NCBI RefSeq assembly: GCF_014204525.1 | Contig: NZ_JACHLP010000004.1 | Span: 1-64,000 of the forward strand | Direction: 5' to 3' | From: Roseateles oligotrophus | GTDB lineage: Bacteria > Pseudomonadota > Gammaproteobacteria > Burkholderiales > Burkholderiaceae_C | Length of the DNA stretch: 64,000 nt | In this document: in pieces, positions 38,902 to 48,331 of the stretch | How positions within the stretch are numbered: the stretch's first letter is position 1 | Layout: every line of letters starts with the position of its first letter | Notes under the pieces: generated by a model | Databases searched by the model: none | The model's input: the letters and a program-made list of their open reading frames with translations, nothing else | Told to the model about the DNA's origin: nothing | Translations under genes and position numbers: made by a program

Positions 38902-41310
38902 ATGTCCGGTCATCCCGTTTTGCCTGCGGAACTCATCACGCTCCCGCTGCTGCCGCTGCGCGATGTGGTCGTGTTCCCGCATATGGTGATCCCGCTGTTT
39001 GTGGGTCGCCCCAAGTCCATCAAGGCCCTGGAAGCCGCGATGGAAGCTGGTCGTCAAATCATGCTGGTGGCACAAAAGGCCGCCGGCAAGGACGAACCCA
39101 AGTCGGACGATATGTTCGAGGTGGGTTGCGTCTCCAGCATTCTGCAAATGCTCAAGCTGCCCGATGGCACCGTCAAGGTGCTGGTCGAAGGCCTGCAGCG
39201 CGCTACCACGCAGACCATTACCGACGGCGAGGAGCATTTCGTCGCTGAGGTGATGCCCATCCCGCCCGAGGCCGACACCAAGCCCGAGATCGAGGCCTTG
39301 CGCCGCGCGGTGACCCAGCAGTTTGATCAGTACGTCAAGCTGAACAAAAAGATCCCGCCCGAGATCCTCACCAGCATTGCCGGCATCGACGATGCGGGCC
39401 GCCTGGCCGACACCATCGCCGCCCATCTGCCGCTCAAGCTGGATGCCAAGCAATCGGTGCTGAATCTGTCCGAAGTGGGCAAGCGCCTGGAGACCTTGCT
39501 CGACCTGCTGGAGCACGAGGTCGACATCCTGCAGGTGGAAAAGCGTATCCGTGGCCGTGTCAAGCGCCAGATGGAGAAGAGCCAGCGCGAGTACTACCTC
39601 AACGAGCAGGTCAAGGCCATCCAGAAGGAGTTGGGCGACGGCGAGGACGGCGCCGATATGGAGGAACTGGACAAGAAAATCCAGGCCGCCAAGATGCCCA
39701 AGGAGGCCCGCAAAAAGGCCGATGGCGAGCTGAAGAAGCTCAAGCTGATGTCACCCATGTCGGCCGAAGCCACGGTGGTGCGCAACTATATCGAGACCCT
39801 GGTCAATCTGCCCTGGAGCAAGAAGACCAAGATCAAGCACGACCTGTCTAACGCCGAAAGCGTGCTGAACGAAGACCATTACGGTCTGGAAAAGGTCAAG
39901 GACCGCATCCTCGAATATCTCGCGGTGCAAACGCGGGTCGACAAGGTCAAGGCACCCATTCTGTGCTTGGTGGGTCCTCCGGGGGTTGGCAAGACTTCGC
40001 TGGGCCAGTCGGTGGCACGCGCCACAGGCCGCAAATTCGTTCGCATGGCCCTGGGTGGCGTGCGTGACGAGGCCGAGATCCGTGGCCACCGCCGCACCTA
40101 TATCGGCTCCATGCCGGGCAAGGTGCTGCAAAGCCTGTCCAAGGTTGGCACCCGCAACCCGCTCTTCCTGCTCGACGAGATCGACAAGCTGGGCATGGAC
40201 TTCCGCGGTGACCCGTCCTCGGCCCTGCTGGAGGTGCTGGACCCTGAGCAGAATCACACCTTTGGCGACCATTACGTCGAGGTCGATTTCGACCTGTCCG
40301 ATGTGATGTTCATCGCCACCTCGAACTCGATGAACATCCCCCCGGCCCTGCTGGACCGGATGGAAGTGATACGCCTGTCGGGCTATACCGAGGACGAGAA
40401 GGTCAATATCGCCCAGCGCTATCTGCTGCCCAAGCAGAGCAAGAACAACGGTGTGCAGGACTCGGAGATGGAAGTCACCGAATCCGCTATCCGCGGCATC
40501 ATCCGCTACTACACGCGTGAAGCCGGTGTGCGCTCGCTGGAACGCGAAGTCTCCAAGATCTGCCGCAAGGTGGTGAAGAGCCTGGCGCTGAAGACTTTTG
40601 TGGGCAAGGCCGTCGTGACCGAGGACAACCTCAACGACTATCTGGGCGTGCGCAAGTACGACTTCGGCCGCGCCGAGAAGAAGAATCAGGTTGGCCAGGT
40701 GGTTGGCCTGGCCTGGACCGAGGTGGGCGGCGATCTGCTGACCATCGAAGCCACGGCCATGCCGGGCAAGGGCAATATCATCCGCACCGGCTCGCTGGGC
40801 GATGTGATGAAGGAGAGCGTCGAGGCCGCCCGCACCGTGGTGCGTTCACGCGCTCGCCGCCTGGGCATCAAGGACGAGTTGTTCGAGAAGCGCGATGTGC
40901 ACGTCCATGTGCCCGATGGCGCCACGCCCAAGGACGGCCCCAGCGCGGGTGCGGCCATGACCACGGCCTTTGTCTCGGCGCTGACGGGCATCCCCGTGCG
41001 TGCCGATGTGGCCATGACCGGCGAGATCACTTTGCGCGGCGAGGTTACGGCCATCGGCGGCCTGAAGGAAAAGCTCTTGGCAGCGCATCGGGGCGGCATC
41101 AAGACCGTGATGATCCCCGAGGACAATGTCAAGGACCTGCAGGACATCCCGGCCAACGTCAAGGATCAACTCGAGATCGTGCCGGTGCGCTGGATAGACC
41201 GGGTGCTGGAAGTGGCGCTGGAGTCCGCACCTCTTGCTCTGCCTGAGGAAGAGCCCGCCGTCGCGGCCAAGCCGGCCGAGGTGGTGGTGACGCCTGCGGC
41301 CACCCACTGA
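38902..41310 (+). CDS. lon: ATP-dependent Lon protease
   Basis: This 802-residue LonA protease has an N-terminal substrate domain (1 to about 300), an AAA+ domain with Walker [10 protein letters not shown] near 356 and Walker B LFLLDEID, and a C-terminal peptidase domain. The catalytic Ser lies in [11 protein letters not shown], with the Lys in [10 protein letters not shown] downstream. It degrades misfolded and short-lived regulators. It is the last gene of the tig-clpP-clpX-lon cluster. The C-terminus ends in an Ala/Pro/Val-rich tail. Confidence 0.97.
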   Translation: MSGHPVLPAELITLPLLPLRDVVVFPHMVIPLFVGRPKSIKALEAAMEAGRQIMLVAQKAAGKDEPKSDDMFEVGCVSSILQMLKLPDGTVKVLVEGLQRATTQTITDGEEHFVAEVMPIPPEADTKPEIEALRRAVTQQFDQYVKLNKKIPPEILTSIAGIDDAGRLADTIAAHLPLKLDAKQSVLNLSEVGKRLETLLDLLEHEVDILQVEKRIRGRVKRQMEKSQREYYLNEQVKAIQKELGDGEDGADMEELDKKIQAAKMPKEARKKADGELKKLKLMSPMSAEATVVRNYIETLVNLPWSKKTKIKHDLSNAESVLNEDHYGLEKVKDRILEYLAVQTRVDKVKAPILCLVGPPGVGKTSLGQSVARATGRKFVRMALGGVRDEAEIRGHRRTYIGSMPGKVLQSLSKVGTRNPLFLLDEIDKLGMDFRGDPSSALLEVLDPEQNHTFGDHYVEVDFDLSDVMFIATSNSMNIPPALLDRMEVIRLSGYTEDEKVNIAQRYLLPKQSKNNGVQDSEMEVTESAIRGIIRYYTREAGVRSLEREVSKICRKVVKSLALKTFVGKAVVTEDNLNDYLGVRKYDFGRAEKKNQVGQVVGLAWTEVGGDLLTIEATAMPGKGNIIRTGSLGDVMKESVEAARTVVRSRARRLGIKDELFEKRDVHVHVPDGATPKDGPSAGAAMTTAFVSALTGIPVRADVAMTGEITLRGEVTAIGGLKEKLLAAHRGGIKTVMIPEDNVKDLQDIPANVKDQLEIVPVRWIDRVLEVALESAPLALPEEEPAVAAKPAEVVVTPAATH

Positions 41311-41325
41311 GCGCATGGGCCATGC

Positions 41326-41377
41326 GAATTTGACCGGGTGAAAAATTTTCACTTTGCTTGCAAAGCCGGTCAAATTC
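41326..41377. repeat. Nested inverted repeats between lon and the tRNA cluster
   Basis: Outer arms GAATTTGACCGG (41326-41337) and CCGGTCAAATTC (41366-41377) are a perfect 12-bp match. Just inside the left arm a second palindrome, GTGAAAA-A-TTTTCAC (41338-41352), has 7-bp arms. No T-run follows. A promoter-like pair TTGCAA (41358-41363) and TACAAT (41382-41387), 18 bases apart, overlaps the right arm and may drive the tRNAs. It could be a lon terminator or an operator for the tRNA promoter. Confidence 0.6.
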
Positions 41378-41478
41378 AGCATACAATCTTTGTCTTGATT
41401 CGAGCAGAGTAAGTTTTGCAGGCAATCATTTCAAATGAAATGCCCAGTCAAAATACTGCTTTGTGAGATTCATTCCCT

Positions 41479-41554
<76 letters not shown>

Positions 41555-41566
41555 AAATTTGATGTC

Positions 41567-41592
41567 AAAGGAAGCCTTCGGCTTCCTTTTTT
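41567..41592 (+). terminator. Intrinsic terminator after the first tRNA-Gly
   Basis: A 10-bp perfect stem (AAAGGAAGCC / GGCTTCCTTT) with loop TTC, followed by further T. A second small inverted repeat, AGTCAGAG / CTCTGACT (41593-41600 and 41614-41621), follows before tRNA-Cys. Confidence 0.85.
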
Positions 41593-41633
41593 AGTCAGAG
41601 GCTCACCAAAAGGCTCTGACTGCAAAGTTCCAA

Positions 41634-41707
41634 GGCGCGATAGCAAAGCGGTTATGCCCCGGATTGCAAATCCGGTTAGTCCAGTTCGACTCTGGATCGC
41701 GCCTCCA
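41634..41707 (+). tRNA. cysT: tRNA-Cys, anticodon GCA
   Basis: This 74-base tRNA has acceptor GGCGCGA / TCGCGCC, anticodon loop TTGCAAA, T-loop GTTCGACTC and encoded CCA. The D-arm has the loop AGCGGTTA typical of tRNA-Cys. Confidence 0.95.
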
Positions 41708-41715
41708 AACACCAT

Positions 41716-41791
41716 GCGGGTGTAGCTCAGTTGGTAGAGCGCGACCTTGCCAAGGTCGAGGTCACGAGTTCGAGCCTCGTTACCCGCTCCA
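41716..41791 (+). tRNA. glyV: tRNA-Gly, anticodon GCC (copy 2, variant)
   Basis: This 76-base tRNA-Gly has the same anticodon loop TTGCCAA, but with several compensated stem changes (acceptor GCGGGTG / TACCCGC, anticodon stem CGACC / GGTCG). It lies 8 bases after tRNA-Cys, so the two share a transcript. Confidence 0.95.
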
Positions 41792-41843
41792 ACAAACAAA
41801 CCGGTACGCACCGGGTTCGAGGCCAGCAGGTCTCGGGCGAAAT

Positions 41844-41919
<76 letters not shown>

Positions 41920-41926
41920 GATTCAA

Positions 41927-41951
41927 AAAGGGAAGCCATGTGCTTCCCTTT
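41927..41951 (+). terminator. Terminator-like hairpin after the third tRNA-Gly
   Basis: A 10-bp perfect stem (AAAGGGAAGC / GCTTCCCTTT) with a 5-base loop. It resembles the hairpin after copy 1, as if a tRNA-plus-hairpin unit had been duplicated. The T-run is short. Confidence 0.65.
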
Positions 41952-42005
41952 CCTGTTTATAGGCATGGCCGCGCAGAGATAATGCCCGCCAGGCTTGGAT
42001 ACCCT

Positions 42006-42092
42006 GCCCGGGTGGTGAAATTGGTAGACGCAGCGGACTTAAAATCCGCCGGCCGCAAGGCCGTACGGGTTCAAGTCCCGTCCTGGGCACCA
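42006..42092 (+). tRNA. leuZ: tRNA-Leu, anticodon UAA
   Basis: This 87-base type II tRNA has acceptor GCCCGGG / CCTGGGC, anticodon loop CTTAAAA (TAA), a long variable arm and encoded CCA. It decodes UUA and UUG. The symbol is nominal. Flagellar genes begin about 290 bases further on. Confidence 0.95.
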
Positions 42093-42177
42093 AGGCTTTC
42101 CTGCTGTGATGCAGTTCTGTGAAGGACTGAATTTCCGCCCGCAGCGGCCGAAAACATCGGGGTAGCAGGAGAAGTCC

Positions 42178-42372
42178 ATGAAATCCGTGAATCAGCAGAA
42201 TCCCGACTTGAGCCCCGAGGTTCGCGCCACATTGGACTTTGTGTTGAAGACCGCGGCGCTGTTGTTCAGGCAGCGTGCGACGGCGAACTCCCTGGCCTTG
42301 CCCGACCCACAGGCCAGGGCATATGGGGCCGAGGACCATGCCGATCCGCAGGGACAGCAGCTCGCCAGATAG
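42178..42372 (+). CDS. Small ORF, unknown function
   Basis: A 64-codon frame with a very good ribosome site (AGGAGA, 7 bases before the ATG). The N-terminal 35 residues (DLSPEVRATLDFVLKTAALLFRQR) could form an amphipathic helix; the rest is polar and of odd composition. It ends 5 bases before the convergent fliR stop. I do not recognise it. It may be a real small protein or a decayed gene between the tRNA and the flagellar block. Confidence 0.4.
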   Translation: MKSVNQQNPDLSPEVRATLDFVLKTAALLFRQRATANSLALPDPQARAYGAEDHADPQGQQLAR

Positions 42373-42377
42373 GCGCT

Positions 42378-43142
42378 TCAGCCAAATATCGCCAGCATGC
42401 GTTCCAGCGCCACCATAAAAGGCGTTTGCATCAGGGGCAGGGTGGCAACCATGCCGATCAAGCCTATGCTGACGGTCAGCGGGAAGCCGACCGAGAACAC
42501 GCCGATCTGTGGCGCCACGCGCGAGATCACGCCCAGCACCAGATTGACGAACATCAGCATCGTGATCAGGGGCAGGGCGATCCACAGCCCCATGCGGAAG
42601 ATGTCCGCGCCCCAGGTCTGCGGCTGGGCCACGCGCAGGAAGTGAAAAGGCTCGTCGCCGACCGGAAAGGCGTGAAAGCTCTGCACCAGGGCATTGATCA
42701 AGAGCAGATGGCCGTTGATGGCGATGAACAGAAACGCCACCATGCTGCCGAAGAAGCGCGCACTGGCCGTGCCCTGGCTGCCGGTGGCGGGGTCGAAGAA
42801 GCCGGCGTAGTTCAGGCCCATCTGCAGGCCGATCAACTCGCCCGCAAACTCCAGCGAGGCAAACACCAGCCTGACGGCGAAACCCATGGACAGGCCGATC
42901 AGCAATTGCTGCACCAGCAACAGCATCAGCGTGGGCAGGGAGTCCAGCGGCGTCAGCGGCATGGCCGGCAGCGAGGGCTGGGCGGCGATGGAGATGAACA
43001 AGGCCAGGCCCACCCGCACCCGCATGGGCACATTGCGCTGGCTGAAGATGGGCATGCCGGCGAACAGGGCCAGCGTGCGGATGAAGGGCCAGAGCAGTGG
43101 GTTGAGCCAGCCCAGCAGCTGGGCTTCGGTGAAGGAGATCAT
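42378..43142 (-). CDS. fliR: Flagellar export apparatus protein FliR
   Basis: This 254-residue integral membrane protein has about six hydrophobic segments and the family pattern MISFTEAQLLGWLNPLLWPFIRTLALFAGMPIFSQR at the start. FliP, FliQ and FliR form the export gate of the flagellar type III secretion apparatus. It is the last gene of the fliLMNOPQR run, 10 bases after fliQ. Confidence 0.95.
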   Translation of the reverse strand: MISFTEAQLLGWLNPLLWPFIRTLALFAGMPIFSQRNVPMRVRVGLALFISIAAQPSLPAMPLTPLDSLPTLMLLLVQQLLIGLSMGFAVRLVFASLEFAGELIGLQMGLNYAGFFDPATGSQGTASARFFGSMVAFLFIAINGHLLLINALVQSFHAFPVGDEPFHFLRVAQPQTWGADIFRMGLWIALPLITMLMFVNLVLGVISRVAPQIGVFSVGFPLTVSIGLIGMVATLPLMQTPFMVALERMLAIFG

Positions 43143-43152
43143 CCTGGATCGC

Positions 43153-43422
43153 TCAACCCACGGCCTGCGGGATGGCTTGCAAAGTGCGTTGGATGTATTC
43201 CACCAGGGTGCTCACCATCCAGGGCCCGGTGACGGCCAGCACCAGCACGGCGGCGATGACCTTGGGCACAAAGCTGAGGGTGGATTCATTGATCTGGGTG
43301 GCGGCCTGGAACACGCTGACCAGCACGCCCACCAGCAGCACGGTCAGCAGCACCGGGGCGGCCACCAGCATCAGGATGTAGAGGCCTTGCTGGCCGACGG
43401 TGAAGACTTGTTGTGCGTCCAT
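43153..43422 (-). CDS. fliQ: Flagellar export apparatus protein FliQ
   Basis: This 89-residue protein is two long hydrophobic helices (about 15-40 and 50-75) with the conserved loop FQAATQINESTLSFVPK between them. It is a subunit of the FliPQR export gate. It lies 10 bases from both neighbours, so expression is strictly operonic. Confidence 0.95.
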   Translation of the reverse strand: MDAQQVFTVGQQGLYILMLVAAPVLLTVLLVGVLVSVFQAATQINESTLSFVPKVIAAVLVLAVTGPWMVSTLVEYIQRTLQAIPQAVG

Positions 43423-43432
43423 GATCTTGCCC

Positions 43433-44194
43433 TCAGGTCACAAAGGAGGCCGCCAGCGAGCCCAGCAGCAGGTTCCAGCCATCGGCCAGCACAAACAGCA
43501 TCAGCTTGAAGGGCAGGGCCACCAGCACGGGCGAGAGCATCATCATGCCGAGGCTCATCAGCACGCTGGAGACGATCATGTCGATGACCAGAAAGGGGAT
43601 GAAGATCAGGAAGGCGATCTGGAAGGCGCTCTTCAGCTCGCTGGTCACAAAGGCCGGCACCAGCACCTTGAAGGGCACGTCCTCGGGCTTGACGCTGCTG
43701 TCCAGCTTGGCCAGGCGGGTGAACAAGGCCACATCGGCCTGCCGCGTCTGCTTGAGCATGAAGTTACGCATCGGCGGCTCGGCCTTCTGGATGGCCTGCT
43801 CAAACGGGATCTGGCCCGCGCTATACGGTTGCCAGGCCTCGGTATAGACCTTGTCCAGCGTCGGGCTCATGACGAAGAAGGTCAGGAACAGCGACAGGCC
43901 GACGATCACCTGATTGGGCGGTGCGGCCTGGGTGCCCAGGGCCTGGCGCATCAGCGACAGCACGATGACGATGCGGGTGAAGCCCGTCATCATCAGCAGC
44001 ACGGCCGGCAAAAAGCCCAGGGCCGTGAAGAACAGCAGGGTCTGTATGGGCACCGAGTAGCTGCTGCCGCCGCCGCCCTGGCCGATCAGCAGGGGCAGGG
44101 TGGCCGGTGGCGGGGTGGGGCCGGCGGTCTGGGCCCAGGCGGTGCTGGCGAGCAGGCCCAGCAGGGGCAGGAGCAGAAGGGTCTTACTGCGCAT
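43433..44194 (-). CDS. fliP: Flagellar export apparatus protein FliP
   Basis: I use the ATG with a GGAG site 8 bases upstream, giving 253 residues; a GTG six codons earlier is possible. A cleaved signal peptide (to about TAWAQ) is followed by four membrane helices and the central periplasmic loop with KQTRQADVALF. It has the FliP signature GLSLFLTFFVMSPT and the C-terminal LVIDMIVSSVLMSLGMMML. It forms the core of the export gate. It overlaps the fliO end by 11 bases. Confidence 0.95.
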   Translation of the reverse strand: MRSKTLLLLPLLGLLASTAWAQTAGPTPPPATLPLLIGQGGGGSSYSVPIQTLLFFTALGFLPAVLLMMTGFTRIVIVLSLMRQALGTQAAPPNQVIVGLSLFLTFFVMSPTLDKVYTEAWQPYSAGQIPFEQAIQKAEPPMRNFMLKQTRQADVALFTRLAKLDSSVKPEDVPFKVLVPAFVTSELKSAFQIAFLIFIPFLVIDMIVSSVLMSLGMMMLSPVLVALPFKLMLFVLADGWNLLLGSLAASFVT

Positions 44195-44531
44195 CCCGGT
44201 CTCCGCTGCCACGCAAACGCGCGCCCAGCAACTGGGCGAAGGGTGCGGTCGTGGATGGAGCAGCCGCCTCTGTTTGTGGCGCCATCTCGTGCAAGGTGCT
44301 GATCTGCTGGCCCGTTACGCCCAGCACCAGCCAGCGGCGCTCTTCGCCCTGGCCGACCTCGACGGTCAGCAGGCGCTGGCTGGGCGAGATGGGCAGCTGG
44401 GCCACCACGCGCATCAGGCCATGGGCCTGGGCGCCGCCGCCCAGCGGCGTGCGCTTGAGCAGCCACAGGGCCAGGGGGATCAGGCACAGAATGGCCAGAA
44501 ACCACACAAAGGGAAGCAGGGAGGAATTCAT
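44184..44531 (-). CDS. fliO: Flagellar biosynthesis protein FliO
   Basis: This 115-residue protein has one membrane helix at the N-terminus (PFVWFLAILCLIPLALWLL) and a small soluble domain with VVAQLPISPSQRLLTVEVGQGEERRWLVLGVT, the usual FliO core. It assists assembly of the FliP ring. The chosen ATG (MNSSLL) is 14 codons inside a longer frame. Confidence 0.88.
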   Translation of the reverse strand: MNSSLLPFVWFLAILCLIPLALWLLKRTPLGGGAQAHGLMRVVAQLPISPSQRLLTVEVGQGEERRWLVLGVTGQQISTLHEMAPQTEAAAPSTTAPFAQLLGARLRGSGDRDAQ

Positions 44532-44610
44532 GCTGGAGATTGTCTCCAGCGGCCTGTCGGGTAAAGCGCGCAAAAAAGGTCTGAATCGAGGCCTGACTCG
44601 GGCTTGGCTC

Positions 44611-45048
44611 CTAACCTTTGGACAGTCGTCGCATGCGCTCCGAGGGCGTCACGATATCGGTCAGGCGGATGCCGAATTTGTCGTTCACCACCACCACCTC
44701 GCCCTGGGCGATCAGATAGCCGTTGACCAGCACGTCCATGGGTTCGCCGGCCAGGGCGTCCAGTTCCACCACCGAGCCCTGGGCCAGTTGCAGGATGTTC
44801 TTGATCGGGATGCGGGTGCGGCCTAACTCAACGGTCAGCTGGACGGGGATGTCCAGAATCATATTGATGTCGCCGCTGGGCAGATTGTTGGGTGTGGGCG
44901 AGAAATTGGCAAAGCTGGCCGGCGCCACCTGCTCGGAGGCCTGCTGCACCTCCTCCGCCACATCATTGGGCTTGGCCTCGGCCAGGGCGGCGGCCCACTC
45001 GGCCGCCATTGCGTCTTGTTCTTCGGAGGAGGGGGTATCAGGTGACAT
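44611..45048 (-). CDS. fliN: Flagellar motor switch protein FliN
   Basis: This 145-residue protein has an acidic, variable N-terminal 65 residues and a C-terminal SpoA domain (about 70-140, LDIPVQLTVELGRTRIPIKNILQLAQGSVVELD...VLVNGYLIAQGEVVVVNDKFGIRLTDI). It forms the lower C-ring and the docking site for FliH. Its start lies inside the end of fliM (11-base overlap). Confidence 0.96.
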   Translation of the reverse strand: MSPDTPSSEEQDAMAAEWAAALAEAKPNDVAEEVQQASEQVAPASFANFSPTPNNLPSGDINMILDIPVQLTVELGRTRIPIKNILQLAQGSVVELDALAGEPMDVLVNGYLIAQGEVVVVNDKFGIRLTDIVTPSERMRRLSKG

Positions 45049-46042
45049 TGCGGGCTCCCAGCCAGCCTTGGTCGGGGCTGGTCAGCATTTTTTCAACTTT
45101 GATCGCGTACTTGCCGTTGGAGGTGCCGTAATGGCAGTCGTAGACGGGCACGCCGTCGATCTTGGCCTTGATCATGGTTTCCAGATCCAGCTCGATGAAG
45201 TCGCCGGGCTTGAAGGCCAGCAGTTGTTCCACCGTGGCCGGGGCCGTGCCCAGCTCGGCCACCAACTCCACCTTGGCGTCCTGGATCTGGTGTTTGAGCA
45301 GATTGACCCAGCGGCGGTCCGGCTCGGTGCTGTCGCCCACCGTGGTCGAGTACAGCACGTCGCGGATGGGCTCCAGCGTGGCGTAGGGGATGCAGAAGTA
45401 GACCGTGCCGCTGGTCTCGCCGATCTCCAGCGTGAACGAGGTCGAGACCACGATTTCGCTGGGTGTCGCGATATTGGCGAACTGGGGCTGCATCTCCGAG
45501 CGCTGGAACTCCAGCTCCAGTGGGTAGATGCCCTTCCAGGCCTTGTGATACTCGGCCGTGATCACCTCGACCAGGCGCAGGATCACGCGCTGCTCGGTGG
45601 CCGAGAAATCGCGGCCCTCGATGCGCGCATGGAATTTGCCGATGCCGCCGAACAGCGAGTCGATCACCGCGAACACCAGCGTGGGGTCGCAGACGATCAG
45701 CCCCGAGCCACGCAGGGGCTTGACCGAGACGATATTGAAATTGGTCGGCACCACGATCTCGCGCAGAAAGGCCGAGTACTTCTGCACCTTGATGCCGCCG
45801 ATGGCGACCTCGGGGCTTTTGCGGATGAAGTTGAACAGGCCGACGCGGATATTGCGGGCGAAGCGCTCGTTGATGATTTCCATCGTGGGCATGCGCCCAC
45901 GCACGATGCGTTCCTGGCTGGCCAGGTTGTAGTCGCGTATGCCGCCGACCTGCTCTTCCTCGGCGTCCAGCTTCTGGCTCTCGCCGGTGATGCCTTGCAG
46001 CAGGGCATCGACTTCGTCTTGGGAGAGGATTTGTTGATTCAT
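45038..46042 (-). CDS. fliM: Flagellar motor switch protein FliM
   Basis: This 334-residue protein has an N-terminal CheY-P-binding peptide (ILSQDEVDALLQGI), a middle CheC-like domain with the GGxG-type contact to FliG (LFGGIGKFHARIEGR), and a C-terminal SpoA domain. It sets the direction of rotation. It lies 25 bases after fliL. Confidence 0.97.
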   Translation of the reverse strand: MNQQILSQDEVDALLQGITGESQKLDAEEEQVGGIRDYNLASQERIVRGRMPTMEIINERFARNIRVGLFNFIRKSPEVAIGGIKVQKYSAFLREIVVPTNFNIVSVKPLRGSGLIVCDPTLVFAVIDSLFGGIGKFHARIEGRDFSATEQRVILRLVEVITAEYHKAWKGIYPLELEFQRSEMQPQFANIATPSEIVVSTSFTLEIGETSGTVYFCIPYATLEPIRDVLYSTTVGDSTEPDRRWVNLLKHQIQDAKVELVAELGTAPATVEQLLAFKPGDFIELDLETMIKAKIDGVPVYDCHYGTSNGKYAIKVEKMLTSPDQGWLGARNVT

Positions 46043-46067
46043 GGCGAATCACCCTTGCACGGCAGGC

Positions 46068-46658
46068 TCACTGGACGATGAAGGTCGAGAACAAGACATT
46101 GCTCACCGGGCTCTCGACGGGGCGCTTTTTCTTCTTCTTTTTCTTCGTGCCTTCCGGTGGAGGCTCCTCGTCTTCGTCCTCCAGCTCGATGCCCATGGGG
46201 CGCACCGACTCGCGCTTGATCTCGCGCGCCAGCTTCTCCTTGCCCTCCAGGGTCAGCAGTTCGGCCGAGGACTTGTGCGAGAGCAGCATCAGGATATTGC
46301 TGCGGATGGCGGGCAGATAGGCCTTGATCTGGTCGGCCGTGTGGGCGTCGCCCACCTCCAGCGTGACGCCGATCTGGGCGAAGCGGTCGACTTCCTTGTC
46401 CGATAGATTGACGGTGAAGGGGTCCAGCGGCACAAAGGTCGGTGGCGTGCCGGGTTTGGGGGCATGGGCCGCGGGCGCCGGGGCGGCATGCGCTTCCTCG
46501 GCCCCTTCCTCGCCCTCGGCCGGGGCCTTCTTCTTCATCAGCATCAGCGCGGCGCCGCCGCCGAGCAAGACCAGCAGCAGAACGGCAGCAACAATGATGA
46601 TCAGCTTTTTGTTTCCCCCGCCTTTGGGGGCTTCAGCGGCTGCGGGCGCAGTGGCCAT
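46068..46658 (-). CDS. fliL: Flagellar basal-body protein FliL
   Basis: This 196-residue protein is longer than usual: a Gly/Lys N-terminus, one membrane helix (about 18-40), a charged Ala/Pro linker, and the periplasmic FliL domain (about 80-150). An insertion near the C-terminus (EDEEPPPEGTKKKKKKKR) breaks the domain just before the final strand SNVLFSTFIVQ. FliL surrounds the stator and tunes torque. It heads the fliLMNOPQR run. Confidence 0.92.
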   Translation of the reverse strand: MATAPAAAEAPKGGGNKKLIIIVAAVLLLVLLGGGAALMLMKKKAPAEGEEGAEEAHAAPAPAAHAPKPGTPPTFVPLDPFTVNLSDKEVDRFAQIGVTLEVGDAHTADQIKAYLPAIRSNILMLLSHKSSAELLTLEGKEKLAREIKRESVRPMGIELEDEDEEPPPEGTKKKKKKKRPVESPVSNVLFSTFIVQ

Positions 46659-46843
46659 GAAAACTCCTGTGAGATTCGATCCGGCCCCGGGCCGCTTGCG
46701 GATGCAAGAGTGGCCAGGAGCGCTTGTTGAGGCCCATTATTGAGGCGCGGCCAAGGGGGCAAGCCGTGAAAAGAAGGACGGGGGCTCGCCAAATCGCCAT
46801 TCGTCTGAAATTCCGGGCCCGGCCTGCCGTTTGGTGCAGGGGT

Positions 46844-48307
46844 TCAGGCGTAGAGATCGACCACGCCCTGGCTCTTGCGGGCGCTGACCGGGCTGCCGAG
46901 GCCGTTGACTTGGTTTTCGACCGGCAGCGCGCTGCGCTCTGGTGAGCGGCTGCCGCGGCGGCCTTCTTCACCGGCCTGGGCCGAGGCCTGGCCTGGCTGA
47001 TTCATCTGCTGCTGAAACACACCGCCACCGCTGAGGGTGAGGCCGTTGTCGCGCAAGGCGGCCGCCAGATCGGGCAGGCCGCGCTCCAGCACGGCGCGGG
47101 TCTCGGCATTCTCGGCATGGAAGGACACCTGGGCCTGCTGGCCGTCCACGACGATCTGCACCGCCACCGGGCCCATCTCCGCGGGGTTCAGATGCAAACG
47201 GGCTTCTTGCACGCCCTCGGCCGCCAGCACGCTCAGGCGGGCCGCCATCTCGGGCACAAAGGCCGGGCTGTGCAGGGGCTGGGCCAGCATGACCGGATGG
47301 CTGGCCGGTGTTGCCGCTGCCTCGGGCCTGGCGGCGCCGGCCGCCGCGCCTGCCGTGGCCGCGCTCAGTGCCGCGCTGAAGCTGGCCCCAGCCTCGGCAG
47401 AAGCCGGGGCGGCGTTCGTCGAAGCGTCGGCGGCTTGCAGGGACTGACCGAAGGCGGTCGCCGTGGCCTTCTGCATGCCTTCGGCGGCGTTTTTGTCGAG
47501 GCTGCTGGCGGCGCTGCTGCCGCCCTGGCCTGCGGCCGGCCTGGCCGTGTTGGCCGCGCCATCGAGGGCCTTGGCGCCATCGCGGCGGGCCGGATGGGCG
47601 CCCTGCAGCGGGCCGCCTTCTTCGCTCGATGCCAGTCCGCTCTTGGCCTCGTCCTCCGTTGACTCGCCACTGGCGCCACCGGAGGGCCGGCCGCCGGCTT
47701 GATCGCTCAGCGGCGGTAGCGCTTGGGCATCGAGTTCGGGTTTGCGGGGCTGAGGGCTGCCGGGCTCAGCGGCTTCCGCGGTCGCGGCGACGTCGCTGCC
47801 ATCCTTGGCACCGGTTTTTTTGCTGCTGGCCAGGGCTTGCGCGTCTTCGGCCGCGGCTTCGCCGCCGGCCCTAACGCCGTCTTCACCGGGCAGGGCCGTC
47901 TTGCCCGTGTAGGCCGGGGTGGGCTGGGAGGAGCGGCCGACCCGGTCGGTGCTGCCATTGCCGCTGCCATTCAGGCTGCGGCGCGCCGTCAGGCGGGCTT
48001 CTTGCTGCTGTGCTTCGCGGCGGGCATTGTTGCTGCGTTCCAGTTCCTTGCTGGCGCTGTCCTTGCTCTCGGCATGGGCCCGCTCTTGCTGCGCGGTCTG
48101 CGAGGGCGGCGGCACCGGTGTGGGCAGGGGCGGGGGCAGTTGGGCGCTGGGAGGCAGGCTGGGCTTGGGCGGGCTGAAGGTGCTCAACAAGGCGGAGAAC
48201 TGCGCGCCGCCCTGCTGCGCGCCCGAGCCGGCTCGGTCCGCCGTGGACGAGCCGGGCGGACTCAGTGGGCCGGTGTTGCCGTAGATGGAGCTGGAAACCG
48301 TACTCAT
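46844..48307 (-). CDS. fliK: Flagellar hook-length control protein FliK
   Basis: This 487-residue protein has a long low-complexity N-terminal ruler (about 1-330) rich in Ala, Ser, Pro, Gln and Gly, and a conserved C-terminal domain (about 350-445, EARLHLNPAEMGPVAVQIVVDGQQAQVSFHAENAETRAVLERGLPDLAAALRDNGL). That domain switches export from hook to filament proteins. The 185 bases between its stop and fliL hold no gene or clear hairpin that I can see. Confidence 0.93.
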   Translation of the reverse strand: MSTVSSSIYGNTGPLSPPGSSTADRAGSGAQQGGAQFSALLSTFSPPKPSLPPSAQLPPPLPTPVPPPSQTAQQERAHAESKDSASKELERSNNARREAQQQEARLTARRSLNGSGNGSTDRVGRSSQPTPAYTGKTALPGEDGVRAGGEAAAEDAQALASSKKTGAKDGSDVAATAEAAEPGSPQPRKPELDAQALPPLSDQAGGRPSGGASGESTEDEAKSGLASSEEGGPLQGAHPARRDGAKALDGAANTARPAAGQGGSSAASSLDKNAAEGMQKATATAFGQSLQAADASTNAAPASAEAGASFSAALSAATAGAAAGAARPEAAATPASHPVMLAQPLHSPAFVPEMAARLSVLAAEGVQEARLHLNPAEMGPVAVQIVVDGQQAQVSFHAENAETRAVLERGLPDLAAALRDNGLTLSGGGVFQQQMNQPGQASAQAGEEGRRGSRSPERSALPVENQVNGLGSPVSARKSQGVVDLYA

Positions 48308-48331
48308 GCTTGACTTTCGCTATGCGCCTGC

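Noticed and set aside
42006-42092. tRNA-Leu(UAA) as an attachment site for an island carrying the flagellar genes
   Set aside because: No integrase gene and no second copy of the tRNA 3' end are seen in the window, and the flagellar genes look like core chromosome.
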